Assembly: GCF_002482385.1 (NCBI RefSeq)
Contig: NZ_DLFW01000044.1
Span: 119,749-183,748 of the forward strand
DNA length: 64,000 nt
Source: Dysgonomonas sp. UBA7710
GTDB taxonomy: Bacteria; Bacteroidota; Bacteroidia; Bacteroidales; Dysgonomonadaceae
Reading direction: 5' to 3'
The notes under the pieces were generated by a model that was not told the DNA's origin, made no database searches, and worked only from the letters and a program-made list of their open reading frames with translations. Shown here piece after piece: positions 36,887 to 45,799 of this stretch (position 1 is its first letter; each line of letters starts with the position of its first letter). Made by a program: the position numbers and the translations under genes.

Positions 36887-39169
36887 TTACTTATCGTATA
36901 AAACACGACTCATCAATTCTTCTTGAATATTAGGCGATAAATCGACAAAAACGGCAGAGAAACCACTTACCCGTACAATCAGATCGGGATATTTTTCCGG
37001 ATGTTTAATCGCATCCTCCAATATACCCTTGTCTACGACTGTTACCATCAGATGGCATCCTCCTTTGGCGAAGTAGGTCTTGAACAATACTTTTATCAGG
37101 TCTCTGTGTTCATTGAACATAGATGGAGAGAATTTGATATTCTGAACAGATCCTCCGTGATACCTGGCATCAAATTTAGCTAACGAATTCAGCATGGCTG
37201 TCGGTCCGCTTTTATTTGCTCCCCCCTGTGGGTTATTTGCAGGGTTCATATACATACCGGCCAGCCTCCCGTCGGGAGACGCCCCTGTTCTGTTTCCCCA
37301 TTCTGTATTTAATTGGTTATTGCTTATTACAATAAGAAAATACTGCATGCCGATTGCAATTCCCCTGTCGCGCACTCCTTTAGCTACAAATTCGTACAGG
37401 TCGTTTGCCATAGTGTCGGTAGTATCAAGATCGTTACCATACTTGTCGCAGTCCAAACAATCTTTTCGTATTTGTTCGTATCCTGCAAAATTGGTAAGCA
37501 TCGCGTCGTTCAGTTGGCGTAAGGTATATTTCTTGCGGTCGAATACCAGATCTTTTATAGCCCACAGCGAATCGGAGGTATTGATATTTCCGTAAGTTTC
37601 GTTTGTTCCTCCGAGATAACGGACGCCACCATCCAGTAATGCCTTTCCCCTTTCGATACAATCGTCGGTAAGCAGGCTGGCAAACAAAAAACTAACGTGC
37701 CTGTTCATTACTTCATAAGAATGGTACTGTGCCTGAACTGATAAATCCAGATAATAATCGAGGAACTTCTTAAAATCATTATAGAAGTTCTCAAATGTGT
37801 TGTATTCCTCCAGTTTTTTGACCTTCATCGAACCTGTTTTTCTTTTACCATCCATAGGGTCGATCCCGTCATTCATAAAGATAGTCAGGATTTTAAGTAG
37901 GTTGATACAGATGTTGGGTGTTCCTGTGCTCTGTCCTTGTATTACAAATTCAGTGCAGCCGAAAGGAACGTATTGTTCCGCGGTTTTTTCATCTACTCTC
38001 ATTCCATAAGTAACAGCAGGAACATTAACTTCATCATTATACAAAGTAGGATATGTCGCGCCGGCTCCTAAAGCATCGAGCGCTTCATTCCATATTTCTT
38101 CCGGTGTATCATTATCTACACGCAGTGTAAATTGAGGTTCTACATACTTCGAATTTTTAGCGACTTTCATTGCCAGATGCAGGAATACATCGGCTTCTTT
38201 CGGATGCTTACGTCCCTTTCCTCCCACAATAACACGTCCGTTCACTGTCGTCCGACGGTTTTCGATCATTGTCCAAAGCGAATAGATATAGTTGTATGCC
38301 TCATCCATAGTCAGGCGTCCGGCCTCGAGGTCTGCTACCAGATACGGGCCAAGGTAATCGTCCAGTCGTCCATAGTTGATAACTCCGGCCAGCATGGCAT
38401 ACAGCCAAAAGAGTTGCATGGCTTCGTGAAATGTCTGAGGACTGTTTTCTTTGATGTTTTCAAGTGCTGTGTGCATCCGTTTCAGCTCATTGTATCTTTG
38501 CTTATTACCTGTCGAAGTCATCTGTTGAAGGGCATCTTGCTGAAGAGCTGTCGCACAGTCCACAAAAATATCGAGGCATTGAAGTCCTGCTTTATAAAAG
38601 TCATTATGAGGCTGTTTTTTCAGATGCTCCGTCAATATCCTGCGAAGTCCGCCGATCCCGTTATCCAGCAATTTCGGATAGTCGAGCATCATCCCTGACA
38701 AACGGGCTGTAGCAATCATCGGATATTCACAGTCTATAAACATACCAACGGTATCTTCTGTAATCACTTCCCGATTATACTGAGTTTTCAGGTCGTGATC
38801 CAGCCAATAATTATATAAGGTGTCTACACGGAATTTATCTTTTTCTTCAAGTTTTTTTTGAAAATCGCGCAATTTACGGAATACACAAAAATGCCCGACT
38901 CCCCCCAAAGATGTCACCGCTCCGAAACCAATGGGAAGCACATCGAATCTGCCAGCAATCAGATCTGTGTCGGCTATTTTTCGAAACAGGGCGGGATATA
39001 GCACCTTCAGGCATTCCACTTCCCGTATTTCTTTTGAGAAGTCAGATTTCTCTTTGTGAACAGCTGTATATCGTTCCATAATTTCCAACTGCCCGGGCAA
39101 CGACTTCTCACTAGCCAGTTTTTTGCTGATTTCTACATTTTGTACTGTCTCCACATCAAATTTTGCCAT
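36887..39169 (-). CDS. glycyl radical enzyme of eliminase type, substrate unknown
   Basis: 760 residues. Glycyl radical loop RVSGFSAVF near the C-terminus (Arg733, Gly736). The active-site motif is GCTEF with Cys405 and Glu407; the Cys-x-Glu spacing is that of diol dehydratases, choline TMA-lyase and related eliminases, while pyruvate formate-lyase has Cys-Cys. The usual GCVEP is replaced by GCTEFVIQG, so it is outside the best-known groups. It shares a divergent promoter region with a ROK sugar kinase and a NanE-type epimerase, which hints at a phosphorylated sugar or sugar derivative as substrate. That link is inference. Confidence 0.92.
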   Translation of the reverse strand: MAKFDVETVQNVEISKKLASEKSLPGQLEIMERYTAVHKEKSDFSKEIREVECLKVLYPALFRKIADTDLIAGRFDVLPIGFGAVTSLGGVGHFCVFRKLRDFQKKLEEKDKFRVDTLYNYWLDHDLKTQYNREVITEDTVGMFIDCEYPMIATARLSGMMLDYPKLLDNGIGGLRRILTEHLKKQPHNDFYKAGLQCLDIFVDCATALQQDALQQMTSTGNKQRYNELKRMHTALENIKENSPQTFHEAMQLFWLYAMLAGVINYGRLDDYLGPYLVADLEAGRLTMDEAYNYIYSLWTMIENRRTTVNGRVIVGGKGRKHPKEADVFLHLAMKVAKNSKYVEPQFTLRVDNDTPEEIWNEALDALGAGATYPTLYNDEVNVPAVTYGMRVDEKTAEQYVPFGCTEFVIQGQSTGTPNICINLLKILTIFMNDGIDPMDGKRKTGSMKVKKLEEYNTFENFYNDFKKFLDYYLDLSVQAQYHSYEVMNRHVSFLFASLLTDDCIERGKALLDGGVRYLGGTNETYGNINTSDSLWAIKDLVFDRKKYTLRQLNDAMLTNFAGYEQIRKDCLDCDKYGNDLDTTDTMANDLYEFVAKGVRDRGIAIGMQYFLIVISNNQLNTEWGNRTGASPDGRLAGMYMNPANNPQGGANKSGPTAMLNSLAKFDARYHGGSVQNIKFSPSMFNEHRDLIKVLFKTYFAKGGCHLMVTVVDKGILEDAIKHPEKYPDLIVRVSGFSAVFVDLSPNIQEELMSRVLYDK

Positions 39170-39220
39170 AATATCCCGTGATTAATAAATGTATAACCGG
39201 TTGTTAATTTGAATTTTAAG

Positions 39221-39251
39221 CAAAAATAGTAAAGATACAAGTTGTGAACAA
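39221..39251 (-). promoter_or_regulatory. promoter of the glycyl radical operon
   Basis: On the minus strand a TTG (39251-39249) and TATTTTTG (39228-39221) are separated by 20 bp, matching the Bacteroidota -33/-7 promoter. The start would lie about 45 nt before the ATG at 39169. Confidence 0.55.
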
Positions 39252-39279
39252 TGCAGAGAATCGCTCAAAAAGATGGATT

Positions 39280-39297
39280 ATATTTGCATGCAAATAT
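39280..39297. promoter_or_regulatory. 18-bp perfect palindrome, candidate operator
   Basis: ATATTTGCATGCAAATAT is a perfect 18-bp palindrome between the divergent glycyl radical and ROK genes. It lies about 30 bp upstream of the -33 box of the glycyl radical promoter. It also overlaps TATATTTG (39279-39286), a -7-like box on the plus strand; a second plus-strand box, TACTTTTG, is at 39395-39402. Position and symmetry suggest a dimeric regulator controlling both sides. Confidence 0.5.
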
Positions 39298-39438
39298 CAC
39301 AAAACGGCAGTTCGACCGGAAGTTGAAAACGTATGCAATAATACTCCATTCTTTTTATCAATTATATTACATTTTTATTCAATACCGCAATATCTACTTT
39401 TGTATTGTGTTAAATCAAACTCTATAATAGTTAACCAA

Positions 39439-40407
39439 ATGAAAATTTCCCAAAAGTATTATTTAGGACTGGATGTCGGCGGAACGAGCTTTGTCGCAGG
39501 CGTTGTTGATGAAAACTATAATATTATCGCTAAAGAAAGAGTATCCGCGAAAATAGGAAGCACAGTAGATGAACTTGTTTATAATATGGCCGATGTTAGT
39601 AAAATAGCTGTACAAAAAGCAGGTTTGAGCCTCGATGACATATCTTCATGGGGAATCTGTATGCCGAGCAATATCAATCCTAAAACAAATTTACTTGTGC
39701 ACGCTAATTGCTTCGGATGGAAGAATATACCGATTTACGACTATTTAAAGAAACATATACCGCTTCCTATCTATATAGCAAATGATGCTAACGGAGCTAC
39801 TTATGGTGAGATCTTAGCCGGTTCTGCCAGTAAATACAGTACTGCTTTGATGCTGACGCTTGGCACAGGTGTAGGTGGGGGAATAATCATCGATAATAAA
39901 ATATATGCGGGCGCAGATAATATGGGTGCAGAATTAGGACATACCAAGCTTGTATATAATGGGGCGCTGTGCACTTGTGGACAGAAAGGTTGTTTAGAAG
40001 CATATTGTTCTGCAACTGCCCTTATAAAAGCAGCAAATGAGGCTGTAAAGGAAGAGCCGTCAAGCCTGATTCTTAGCCTGGCAAAGAACAATGAGAACAA
40101 CATAAACGGAGAAGTCATATGTAGAGCCGCTATTGACGGAGATCCTCTTGCTGTAAGGTTATTGGATGATTATACGAGTTATCTGGCGGCGGGTATTTCG
40201 AGTCTTGTTGTTATTTTTCGTCCCGAAGTGATTATGCTTGGAGGGGGTATTGCCCACGCCGGAGATTTGATCTTAAAGCCGGTAAACGAAAAGCTAAGGA
40301 TATATACTCACGCCGGGGATGAGATTGGGGTTCCGCCTGTAGTATGCGCTTCGTTAGGAAATGATGCGGGCATCATCGGTGCTGCATTTCTGGAGAAAAT
40401 CATGTGA
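39439..40407 (+). CDS. ROK-family sugar kinase
   Basis: 322 residues from the ATG at 39439. An open extension back to 39244 lacks any ROK homology and overlaps promoter elements, so it is not used. ATP-binding start LGLDVGGTSFVAGVV, the phosphate loop LTLGTGVGGGII, and the zinc-binding ROK motif CTCGQKGCLE are all present. No HTH domain, so this is a kinase and not a repressor. Likely a hexose or N-acylhexosamine 6-kinase feeding the NanE-type epimerase 43 bp downstream. A short palindrome AAGGTCT-C-AGACCTT (40420-40434) lies in the gap. Confidence 0.92.
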   Translation: MKISQKYYLGLDVGGTSFVAGVVDENYNIIAKERVSAKIGSTVDELVYNMADVSKIAVQKAGLSLDDISSWGICMPSNINPKTNLLVHANCFGWKNIPIYDYLKKHIPLPIYIANDANGATYGEILAGSASKYSTALMLTLGTGVGGGIIIDNKIYAGADNMGAELGHTKLVYNGALCTCGQKGCLEAYCSATALIKAANEAVKEEPSSLILSLAKNNENNINGEVICRAAIDGDPLAVRLLDDYTSYLAAGISSLVVIFRPEVIMLGGGIAHAGDLILKPVNEKLRIYTHAGDEIGVPPVVCASLGNDAGIIGAAFLEKIM

Positions 40408-40450
40408 TTAAGTAAAAGAAAGGTCTCAGACCTTAGACAAATATAATATT

Positions 40451-41191
40451 ATGGATACAAGAAAAAGAGAACTTATCGAATCTTTTAAAGGTGGATTAAT
40501 CGTGTCGTGTCAGGTTCAGCATGATGATCCGACCTTTTCTATCGATTTTGTTGTGAAAATGGCAAAAGCTGCTCAATGGGGTGGCGCAGTAGGGATCAGG
40601 GCTAATTCGCCGGATCAGATCAGGGCTATCAAGAAAGAAGTCGATTTGCCTGTAATCGGACTTTATAAGATATGGCACGATGATACAGACGTATTTATTA
40701 CTCCGACTCTGGAAGCCGCAAAGCAAGTATGGGAGGCGGGAGCAGAAATAATTGCATTGGATTGTACCGAACAAATAACACACGAGGGCCGGTGCGCCTA
40801 TGAGTTGCTGCCGATAGTAAAGAAAGAAATACCGGAGGCTATAATATTTGCCGACGTAGCTAATTACAATGAAGCTCTAAGAGCTTTAGAAATGGGAGCA
40901 GATATTATAGGACCGACCCTGTATGGCTATACAGCCGACACCAAACATATAGAATATCCCGATCTGAGAGAATTTGCCCGTATGTGCCGTGATTTTAAAG
41001 ATAAAGCTTATATAATTATGGAAGGTCATATTTATACGCCGGAAGACGCGATGAAGGTGCTGTTTCTCGGTGCTCATTCTGTGGTCGTGGGAAGTGCCAT
41101 TACTCGTCCTCATCTTATAACCAAACGTTTTGTGGATCTGCTGAGTGGTTATCAGGACAATTGGAGAGACGCTGAAATCAGTAAGCATTAA
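40451..41191 (+). CDS. nanE: N-acylglucosamine-6-phosphate 2-epimerase (NanE-type)
   Basis: 246 residues, a (beta/alpha)8 barrel of the NanE family: GGLIVSCQVQHDDP at the N-terminus, GGAVGIRANSP, LPVIGLYKIWHDDTDVFITPT, and AEIIALDCTEQ with the catalytic-region Asp. NanE interconverts ManNAc-6-P and GlcNAc-6-P. No NanA lyase, deacetylase or deaminase is found nearby, so this is not a plain sialic-acid operon; the family may act here on another 6-phosphosugar. Follows the ROK kinase gene in the same direction. Confidence 0.88.
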   Translation: MDTRKRELIESFKGGLIVSCQVQHDDPTFSIDFVVKMAKAAQWGGAVGIRANSPDQIRAIKKEVDLPVIGLYKIWHDDTDVFITPTLEAAKQVWEAGAEIIALDCTEQITHEGRCAYELLPIVKKEIPEAIIFADVANYNEALRALEMGADIIGPTLYGYTADTKHIEYPDLREFARMCRDFKDKAYIIMEGHIYTPEDAMKVLFLGAHSVVVGSAITRPHLITKRFVDLLSGYQDNWRDAEISKH

Positions 41192-41432
41192 CTATTATTG
41201 CGATCGGGGGTTGAACTGATAATCGCAGGGATGAAGCATGTGTAAGCCTGATCTTTTTTATGGAAGTTTTAAATGCAAATTATATAGCAGAAAGTTTTCC
41301 GGCGAAAATAATCGGCTCTTCGAAATTGAATAATACTTCGGACTTTCAGTACAACCCTAAAAAAATATGAATAAAGAGTTATATGGATAAATTTTATTTT
41401 TATTTTTATAGTGTCGCTCTAATAAATAGTCT

Positions 41433-42353
41433 ATGATCAAAATAAAGCATGGTTTCACAGGACAAAGACTTGTTGTATATCCTTTTTTTGTGGTGGAAGA
41501 AGCTTTAAATAATCCCTTAACGTCTGATCTGGTTGTACATTCTATGGGTTATTTTCCAAAAGCTGAGAATCATTTTATATCCAGAGAGTCCGGGTGTGGA
41601 GAGTATATACTTATTTATTGCACCAAAGGTGAAGGTTGGTTCATATTAAATGGGGAAAAACATATAGTGCCGGAAAATCATTTTTTTGTACTTCCTGCCG
41701 AGACACCTCATCAATATGGTTCAAGTAAGGATAATCCGTGGTTTATCTACTGGGTACATTTTAAAGGGAAGAAATCTGAAACTATCTGTGAAAAATTACA
41801 AGGTGTTTTGCCTATTGGTATAGAAGGTAATTCCAGGATAAATGACCGCATCAGCTATTTCGATGAACTTTTAAATGTGATGGAAAGTGAAATTACAGAA
41901 AGTACTATAGTTTATATCAATCTGGGTTTTAATCATTTGATCAGCACCTTTCTATATGTTCCGATTTATAGGCTGGCTAAATATTCAAATACCAAAGCCG
42001 AGAAAACTTTCTTTATCAGTTTGGCAACCCACTATATGTATGAAAATATAGAAAATAAATTGACATTAAAAGATCTGGCAACGTATTTTGGCTATTCAGA
42101 ATCTTATTTTTATCGTCTTTTTTTTAAGGAAATTCAATATGCCCCGGTGGAGTATTTTAATCAGTTGAAAATACAAAGGGCTTGCCAGTTGTTAAAAAGT
42201 ACGAACATGAAAATTAGCCAGATAGCCTTAAAGCTGGCATTTGATGATCCTTATTATTTTAGCCGTATTTTTAAAAAGACAGTAGGACAGTCTCCCAAAG
42301 CTTATCGGCAATCGGATTATGAGTGGAATTCAAAATTGCTGCCAATCAGGTAG
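41433..42353 (+). CDS. AraC-family transcriptional regulator
   Basis: 306 residues. The N-terminal half is a cupin sensor domain (RESGCGEYILIYCTKGEGWFI, then PHQYGSSKDNPWFIYWVHFKG). The C-terminal ~100 residues carry the two HTH motifs (LTLKDLATYFGYSESYFYRLFFKE and IALKLAFDDPYYFSRIFKK, followed by GQSPKAYR). It is 241 bp downstream of the epimerase gene on the same strand and is the only classical regulator near the kinase/epimerase/glycyl radical group, so it is the likely sensor for that pathway. Confidence 0.92.
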   Translation: MIKIKHGFTGQRLVVYPFFVVEEALNNPLTSDLVVHSMGYFPKAENHFISRESGCGEYILIYCTKGEGWFILNGEKHIVPENHFFVLPAETPHQYGSSKDNPWFIYWVHFKGKKSETICEKLQGVLPIGIEGNSRINDRISYFDELLNVMESEITESTIVYINLGFNHLISTFLYVPIYRLAKYSNTKAEKTFFISLATHYMYENIENKLTLKDLATYFGYSESYFYRLFFKEIQYAPVEYFNQLKIQRACQLLKSTNMKISQIALKLAFDDPYYFSRIFKKTVGQSPKAYRQSDYEWNSKLLPIR

Positions 42354-42427
42354 TACACAATACCTAACAATTGTAATATTAACAACATTACTATTCATCA
42401 CGCGTGAATTAAACTCTCCTGATTCGA

Positions 42428-44953
42428 TTAAATCAAATTCTTATAAGGATGTGGATAATCATTGCCCATTGTCTTTTTATACTCTGTAATAAATGTCTGA
42501 TACCTGATCCGAGCTTCATCATTCATCTTTAGCTTCTGCAAAGCTTTGGTTTGGTAGATCAGCGCTTCATCATTGAATGGATCTATAGAAAATAAGACAT
42601 CTGCAAGATCAATCGTTGTCTGATAGGCCTCTGATATGAAACTTTTTTCTATCTCTTTCAATAATACAGGTTCTAGCCTTTGTTCCATCTCTACCTTAAG
42701 AGGGTCAAAGAGTGCTTCATCAGAAGATTTCAAGAACTTTCCCCGTGTTAATATCGCTATCAGTTCTTCCCGATTCTCATCTATTTTATTTGTTGAAATG
42801 ATATCGATACATCTTACAAAATCACAATAGCATTCCGACTCCAGTATGATTTTGAAAAAGCCTTTATCATGGACGAATTCGATGCCGTCAAGTTCTCCCA
42901 GAACTTTGCGTAAATGATTTATAGTCACATTTCTGGAGTTTTTAACCTTATCCTTAGGTCTGTCGGGCCATAATATATTGCTGAGTCGCTGTGATGTAAT
43001 ACCACCCTCCATACTGTATTCCAGAATAAGGCAAAACATCTGTTTCAGCCGTACAGAAAACATGTAAGTTATATCCTTACCCGATCTGTCCCGTACTGTA
43101 AAATCACCGAAAAGATAAATCGAATTAGGCCGAAGGACGGTCTGTCCTGCTTTCTTGTTGTTGGGTTGGTGTTTTATATTGTGTACTTTTTTATAAGATT
43201 TTCGCTTAAAAAAGAGAATTGTAACAGTTGTAATGATTACACAGGAAATAACTATCACCAGTATAGCACTCTTTTCACTGGAATGCTCATAGCTGACCAG
43301 ATCTTCGGCTGTTATGGGCGGAAATGCAAGGGAGTAAACCTTCAGGTCGGAAACAATATCATCATCAAATTCCTGAACAATGGCATACAGACAATTGAGT
43401 TGTTTGTCATAATACAGATTGGCATTTGTAGTAATACGATCTGAATGTATAGGAATTGAATTTCCGAGGATTTTATAACTCCCGTCTTTTAATGAGAACT
43501 GGTAAAGCCTGAGGTATGAGTCGGAAAAATGTTCCGGATAGCATAAAGTATAAAAGCAGGAGTCATTGAGTATTACCATTCCCCTCACAGGAACCACATT
43601 GTCTTCGGTCCATGGTATTTCCCAGCGCTTTGTAACCTGTCTTGTTGTCAGGTTAATCTCATGCAGATCATAGAAATATTTTCGTCCTACAACTTGTTCT
43701 CCGGATTCATTACCCATACCTCCGAATATGTATATGGAATTTGTTTTCTCCAGATATCCAAGAGATGAAAAATATCGAGGGAAAATGGTATCTCCCTTAA
43801 AATCTTCAAGTATTTCCCACTTTTTAGAATTTAAATCGAAAGAATAAAAATTTTTATTATAATGCATATTACCGAATCCCCCGAATATTGTATACCGGGA
43901 AGTGGATGGATCAAAATAAGAATCATGATGATGTAGCTGGGATAGAAGTTCATCGGTAGATTCTGTTTCCCAGTCTTCAAGATGGGTCAAATCGATACTC
44001 GCCATGGTTACCTCCTCCGGTACTCTCTCATTATAAACCTCATATGCGTATAGCCTGTTGTTTTCTGTATTAATAAAATTAGTACCTAAGGCTAGCCGTA
44101 CAGGGCATTTATTACTAAAAACCCTCATACTTGTTTTTCTTGATCTGACATTATATATATAAATCGAATCCCGGTTAAAATAATATATTTCTTTCCTTTC
44201 CGGATTGTAATTTGCCCCGGCTACAGTTTTAGATTTAAATGAGGCTAAAAATGACCAGTGGTACGAATCGTTAATCAGCCATCTTGGATTAGAAACGTCA
44301 CCTAAAGCATTACCATTCAAATCATGAACAATATTACCTTCGCTCTCCTTTAATGGAAAAGAATACATTTCCTGATTTCCCGCGGACAGATCTTTAATAG
44401 CAAAAGAGGGTACATCAATAATGTGGTCACTCTTACCAAAAACAATGACAGGATAATACTTGTCAGGAAGATTTGCATTCCCTACACCGAATGTATGATT
44501 GTGGATGGTAAGCTTGATAGAATCATTTTTCAGGTCGAATGATATTTTCATTTTAAACCAGTGAACATTGAGAAGTTCATCCATGTCTATCTCGGCAGTG
44601 ATGAGGCTACTCTTTCCTTCTTCATTAAATTTGAAGATATGATTTTGCCCCTGACCGTCATAAAACAGATTATAGATTTTATTGCTGTTCTTATTCTTAA
44701 TCCGTATAATATATCCTATTTGTGTGTCCGGGTAAAGAGACAGATTACACTCAATATTGAAATATTGTGAGAATTCGACATCTTTATTGCTAAAGACATT
44801 ATAGGATGTCCGCTTATCTATTGGTACTTCTCCGCCGTTAAATTTTAGCCCTTGTGAAAATGATTCAGGCGAAACTAAATAACCTAAAATGAGGAATATA
44901 TAACACAGATATTTGCAAAGAGAAGTTTTTGCGACTGCTAATGTTTTTATCAT
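42428..44953 (-). CDS. membrane one-component regulator: LamG-like + Kelch + TM + SARP-type DNA-binding/BTAD
   Basis: 841 residues. Residues ~10-34 are a signal/anchor; ~35-190 form a LamG-like beta-sandwich; ~240-545 hold Kelch-type blades (YTIFGGFGNMHY, IYIFGGMGN). A single membrane span lies at 562-583 (SAILVIVISCVIITTVTILFF) with a basic cytoplasmic flank. Residues ~610-705 are an OmpR/SARP-like winged helix (IYLFGDFTVRDRSG, LSNILWPDR, VTINHLRKVLGEL) and ~715-835 a BTAD-like helical repeat. So an outside sensor is joined to a cytoplasmic DNA-binding domain without a kinase. Target genes unknown; it lies between the sugar-kinase group and the mannan PUL. Confidence 0.82.
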   Translation of the reverse strand: MIKTLAVAKTSLCKYLCYIFLILGYLVSPESFSQGLKFNGGEVPIDKRTSYNVFSNKDVEFSQYFNIECNLSLYPDTQIGYIIRIKNKNSNKIYNLFYDGQGQNHIFKFNEEGKSSLITAEIDMDELLNVHWFKMKISFDLKNDSIKLTIHNHTFGVGNANLPDKYYPVIVFGKSDHIIDVPSFAIKDLSAGNQEMYSFPLKESEGNIVHDLNGNALGDVSNPRWLINDSYHWSFLASFKSKTVAGANYNPERKEIYYFNRDSIYIYNVRSRKTSMRVFSNKCPVRLALGTNFINTENNRLYAYEVYNERVPEEVTMASIDLTHLEDWETESTDELLSQLHHHDSYFDPSTSRYTIFGGFGNMHYNKNFYSFDLNSKKWEILEDFKGDTIFPRYFSSLGYLEKTNSIYIFGGMGNESGEQVVGRKYFYDLHEINLTTRQVTKRWEIPWTEDNVVPVRGMVILNDSCFYTLCYPEHFSDSYLRLYQFSLKDGSYKILGNSIPIHSDRITTNANLYYDKQLNCLYAIVQEFDDDIVSDLKVYSLAFPPITAEDLVSYEHSSEKSAILVIVISCVIITTVTILFFKRKSYKKVHNIKHQPNNKKAGQTVLRPNSIYLFGDFTVRDRSGKDITYMFSVRLKQMFCLILEYSMEGGITSQRLSNILWPDRPKDKVKNSRNVTINHLRKVLGELDGIEFVHDKGFFKIILESECYCDFVRCIDIISTNKIDENREELIAILTRGKFLKSSDEALFDPLKVEMEQRLEPVLLKEIEKSFISEAYQTTIDLADVLFSIDPFNDEALIYQTKALQKLKMNDEARIRYQTFITEYKKTMGNDYPHPYKNLI

Positions 44954-45799
44954 GGCTATGTAATAACTGAAATCAGAAATTGATTTTGACGATAAAGATA
45001 TTAAAAATCCTTTAAACCAAAAAAATGCTGGGGTAAACGTACGAAAAGAGACTCTACATTCATAATTTATTACCCTTTACTATTTTTACATTTATTAACC
45101 GAATACTGTTAAAAAGTAACAAACGTAACAACTTTTGCAGTGAACAGTAGCAGTCATCAGTTAACAACTTGTATCTTGTATCTCATATAACATTCAACTT
45201 GTTAAAAAGTAACAAAGGTAACAACCTTTACAGTGAACGGTCAACAGTTAGCAGTCAACAACTCTTAAAATGTAAAAACTTTATGCCTTAGCGTCTTAGC
45301 GTGAAACAAAACAGGGCGCCAGCCAACCCGTAACTTGTAACTGCCCGCAGGGCGCAGTAACTCGTAACTTTCAAAAAAAGGTAACACATGTAACACTTTT
45401 TTTAGCTTTTTACATGTGTCTCTTTTTAGTTTTTCACTCTTCTTTCTTTCCCCCTCCAAGGTCCAGGGGGCCTGTTCAATCTTTCAAAGAACTATAAGTT
45501 AATACTAACAGCTATAAGCTATATACATAGATAAAGTATTTTCCAAAAGATTAAATTTCGTGCATTTACCCTAAAACGAAACTTGGCTTCTACAAATAAA
45601 AAGCATAAAATAGGCAGGTTAATGATTTTTTATGACTAATAATCCTCTTTTAACCCAAAATTTAACCCTTTAACTATAATATTTGATATAGAATACTATG
45701 TCGTTGACTTCGGCTGATTCTAAACTGAAAACTAAAGCATAAAGCATATTGTGTCTAGTACTTTACTTTTTAATCAACTCCTTATATTAAGTGAATAAC
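44954..45799. other. long intergenic region with direct repeats
   Basis: About 850 bp between the divergent membrane-regulator gene and GH76 gene. It holds the two ~62-bp direct repeats listed separately and further shuffled GTAACTTGTAACT-type motifs (45320-45400). No coding region is supported. No clear TAnnTTTG promoter for the GH76 gene was found; ECF-dependent transcription is possible. Confidence 0.5.
45108..45263. repeat. imperfect ~62-bp direct repeat, two copies
   Basis: Copy 1 (45108-45169) and copy 2 (45201-45263) both start GTTAAAAAGTAACAAA and continue with GTAACAAC, CAGTGAAC, CAGT and CAACA/AACAACT elements. They differ at scattered positions. Such repeats occur as decayed intergenic filler in Bacteroidales genomes. 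Confidence 0.75.

Noticed and set aside
39244..39438. 65-residue N-terminal extension of the ROK kinase
   Set aside because: No similarity to ROK proteins, and the stretch overlaps the palindrome and promoter-like boxes.
40420..40434. AAGGTCT-C-AGACCTT as a terminator between kinase and epimerase
   Set aside because: One-base loop cannot form a stable RNA hairpin and no T-run follows; noted only as a palindrome.
45265..45459. 64-codon minus-strand frame in the repeat-rich gap
   Set aside because: Low-complexity, built from the shuffled repeat region; no protein-like features.
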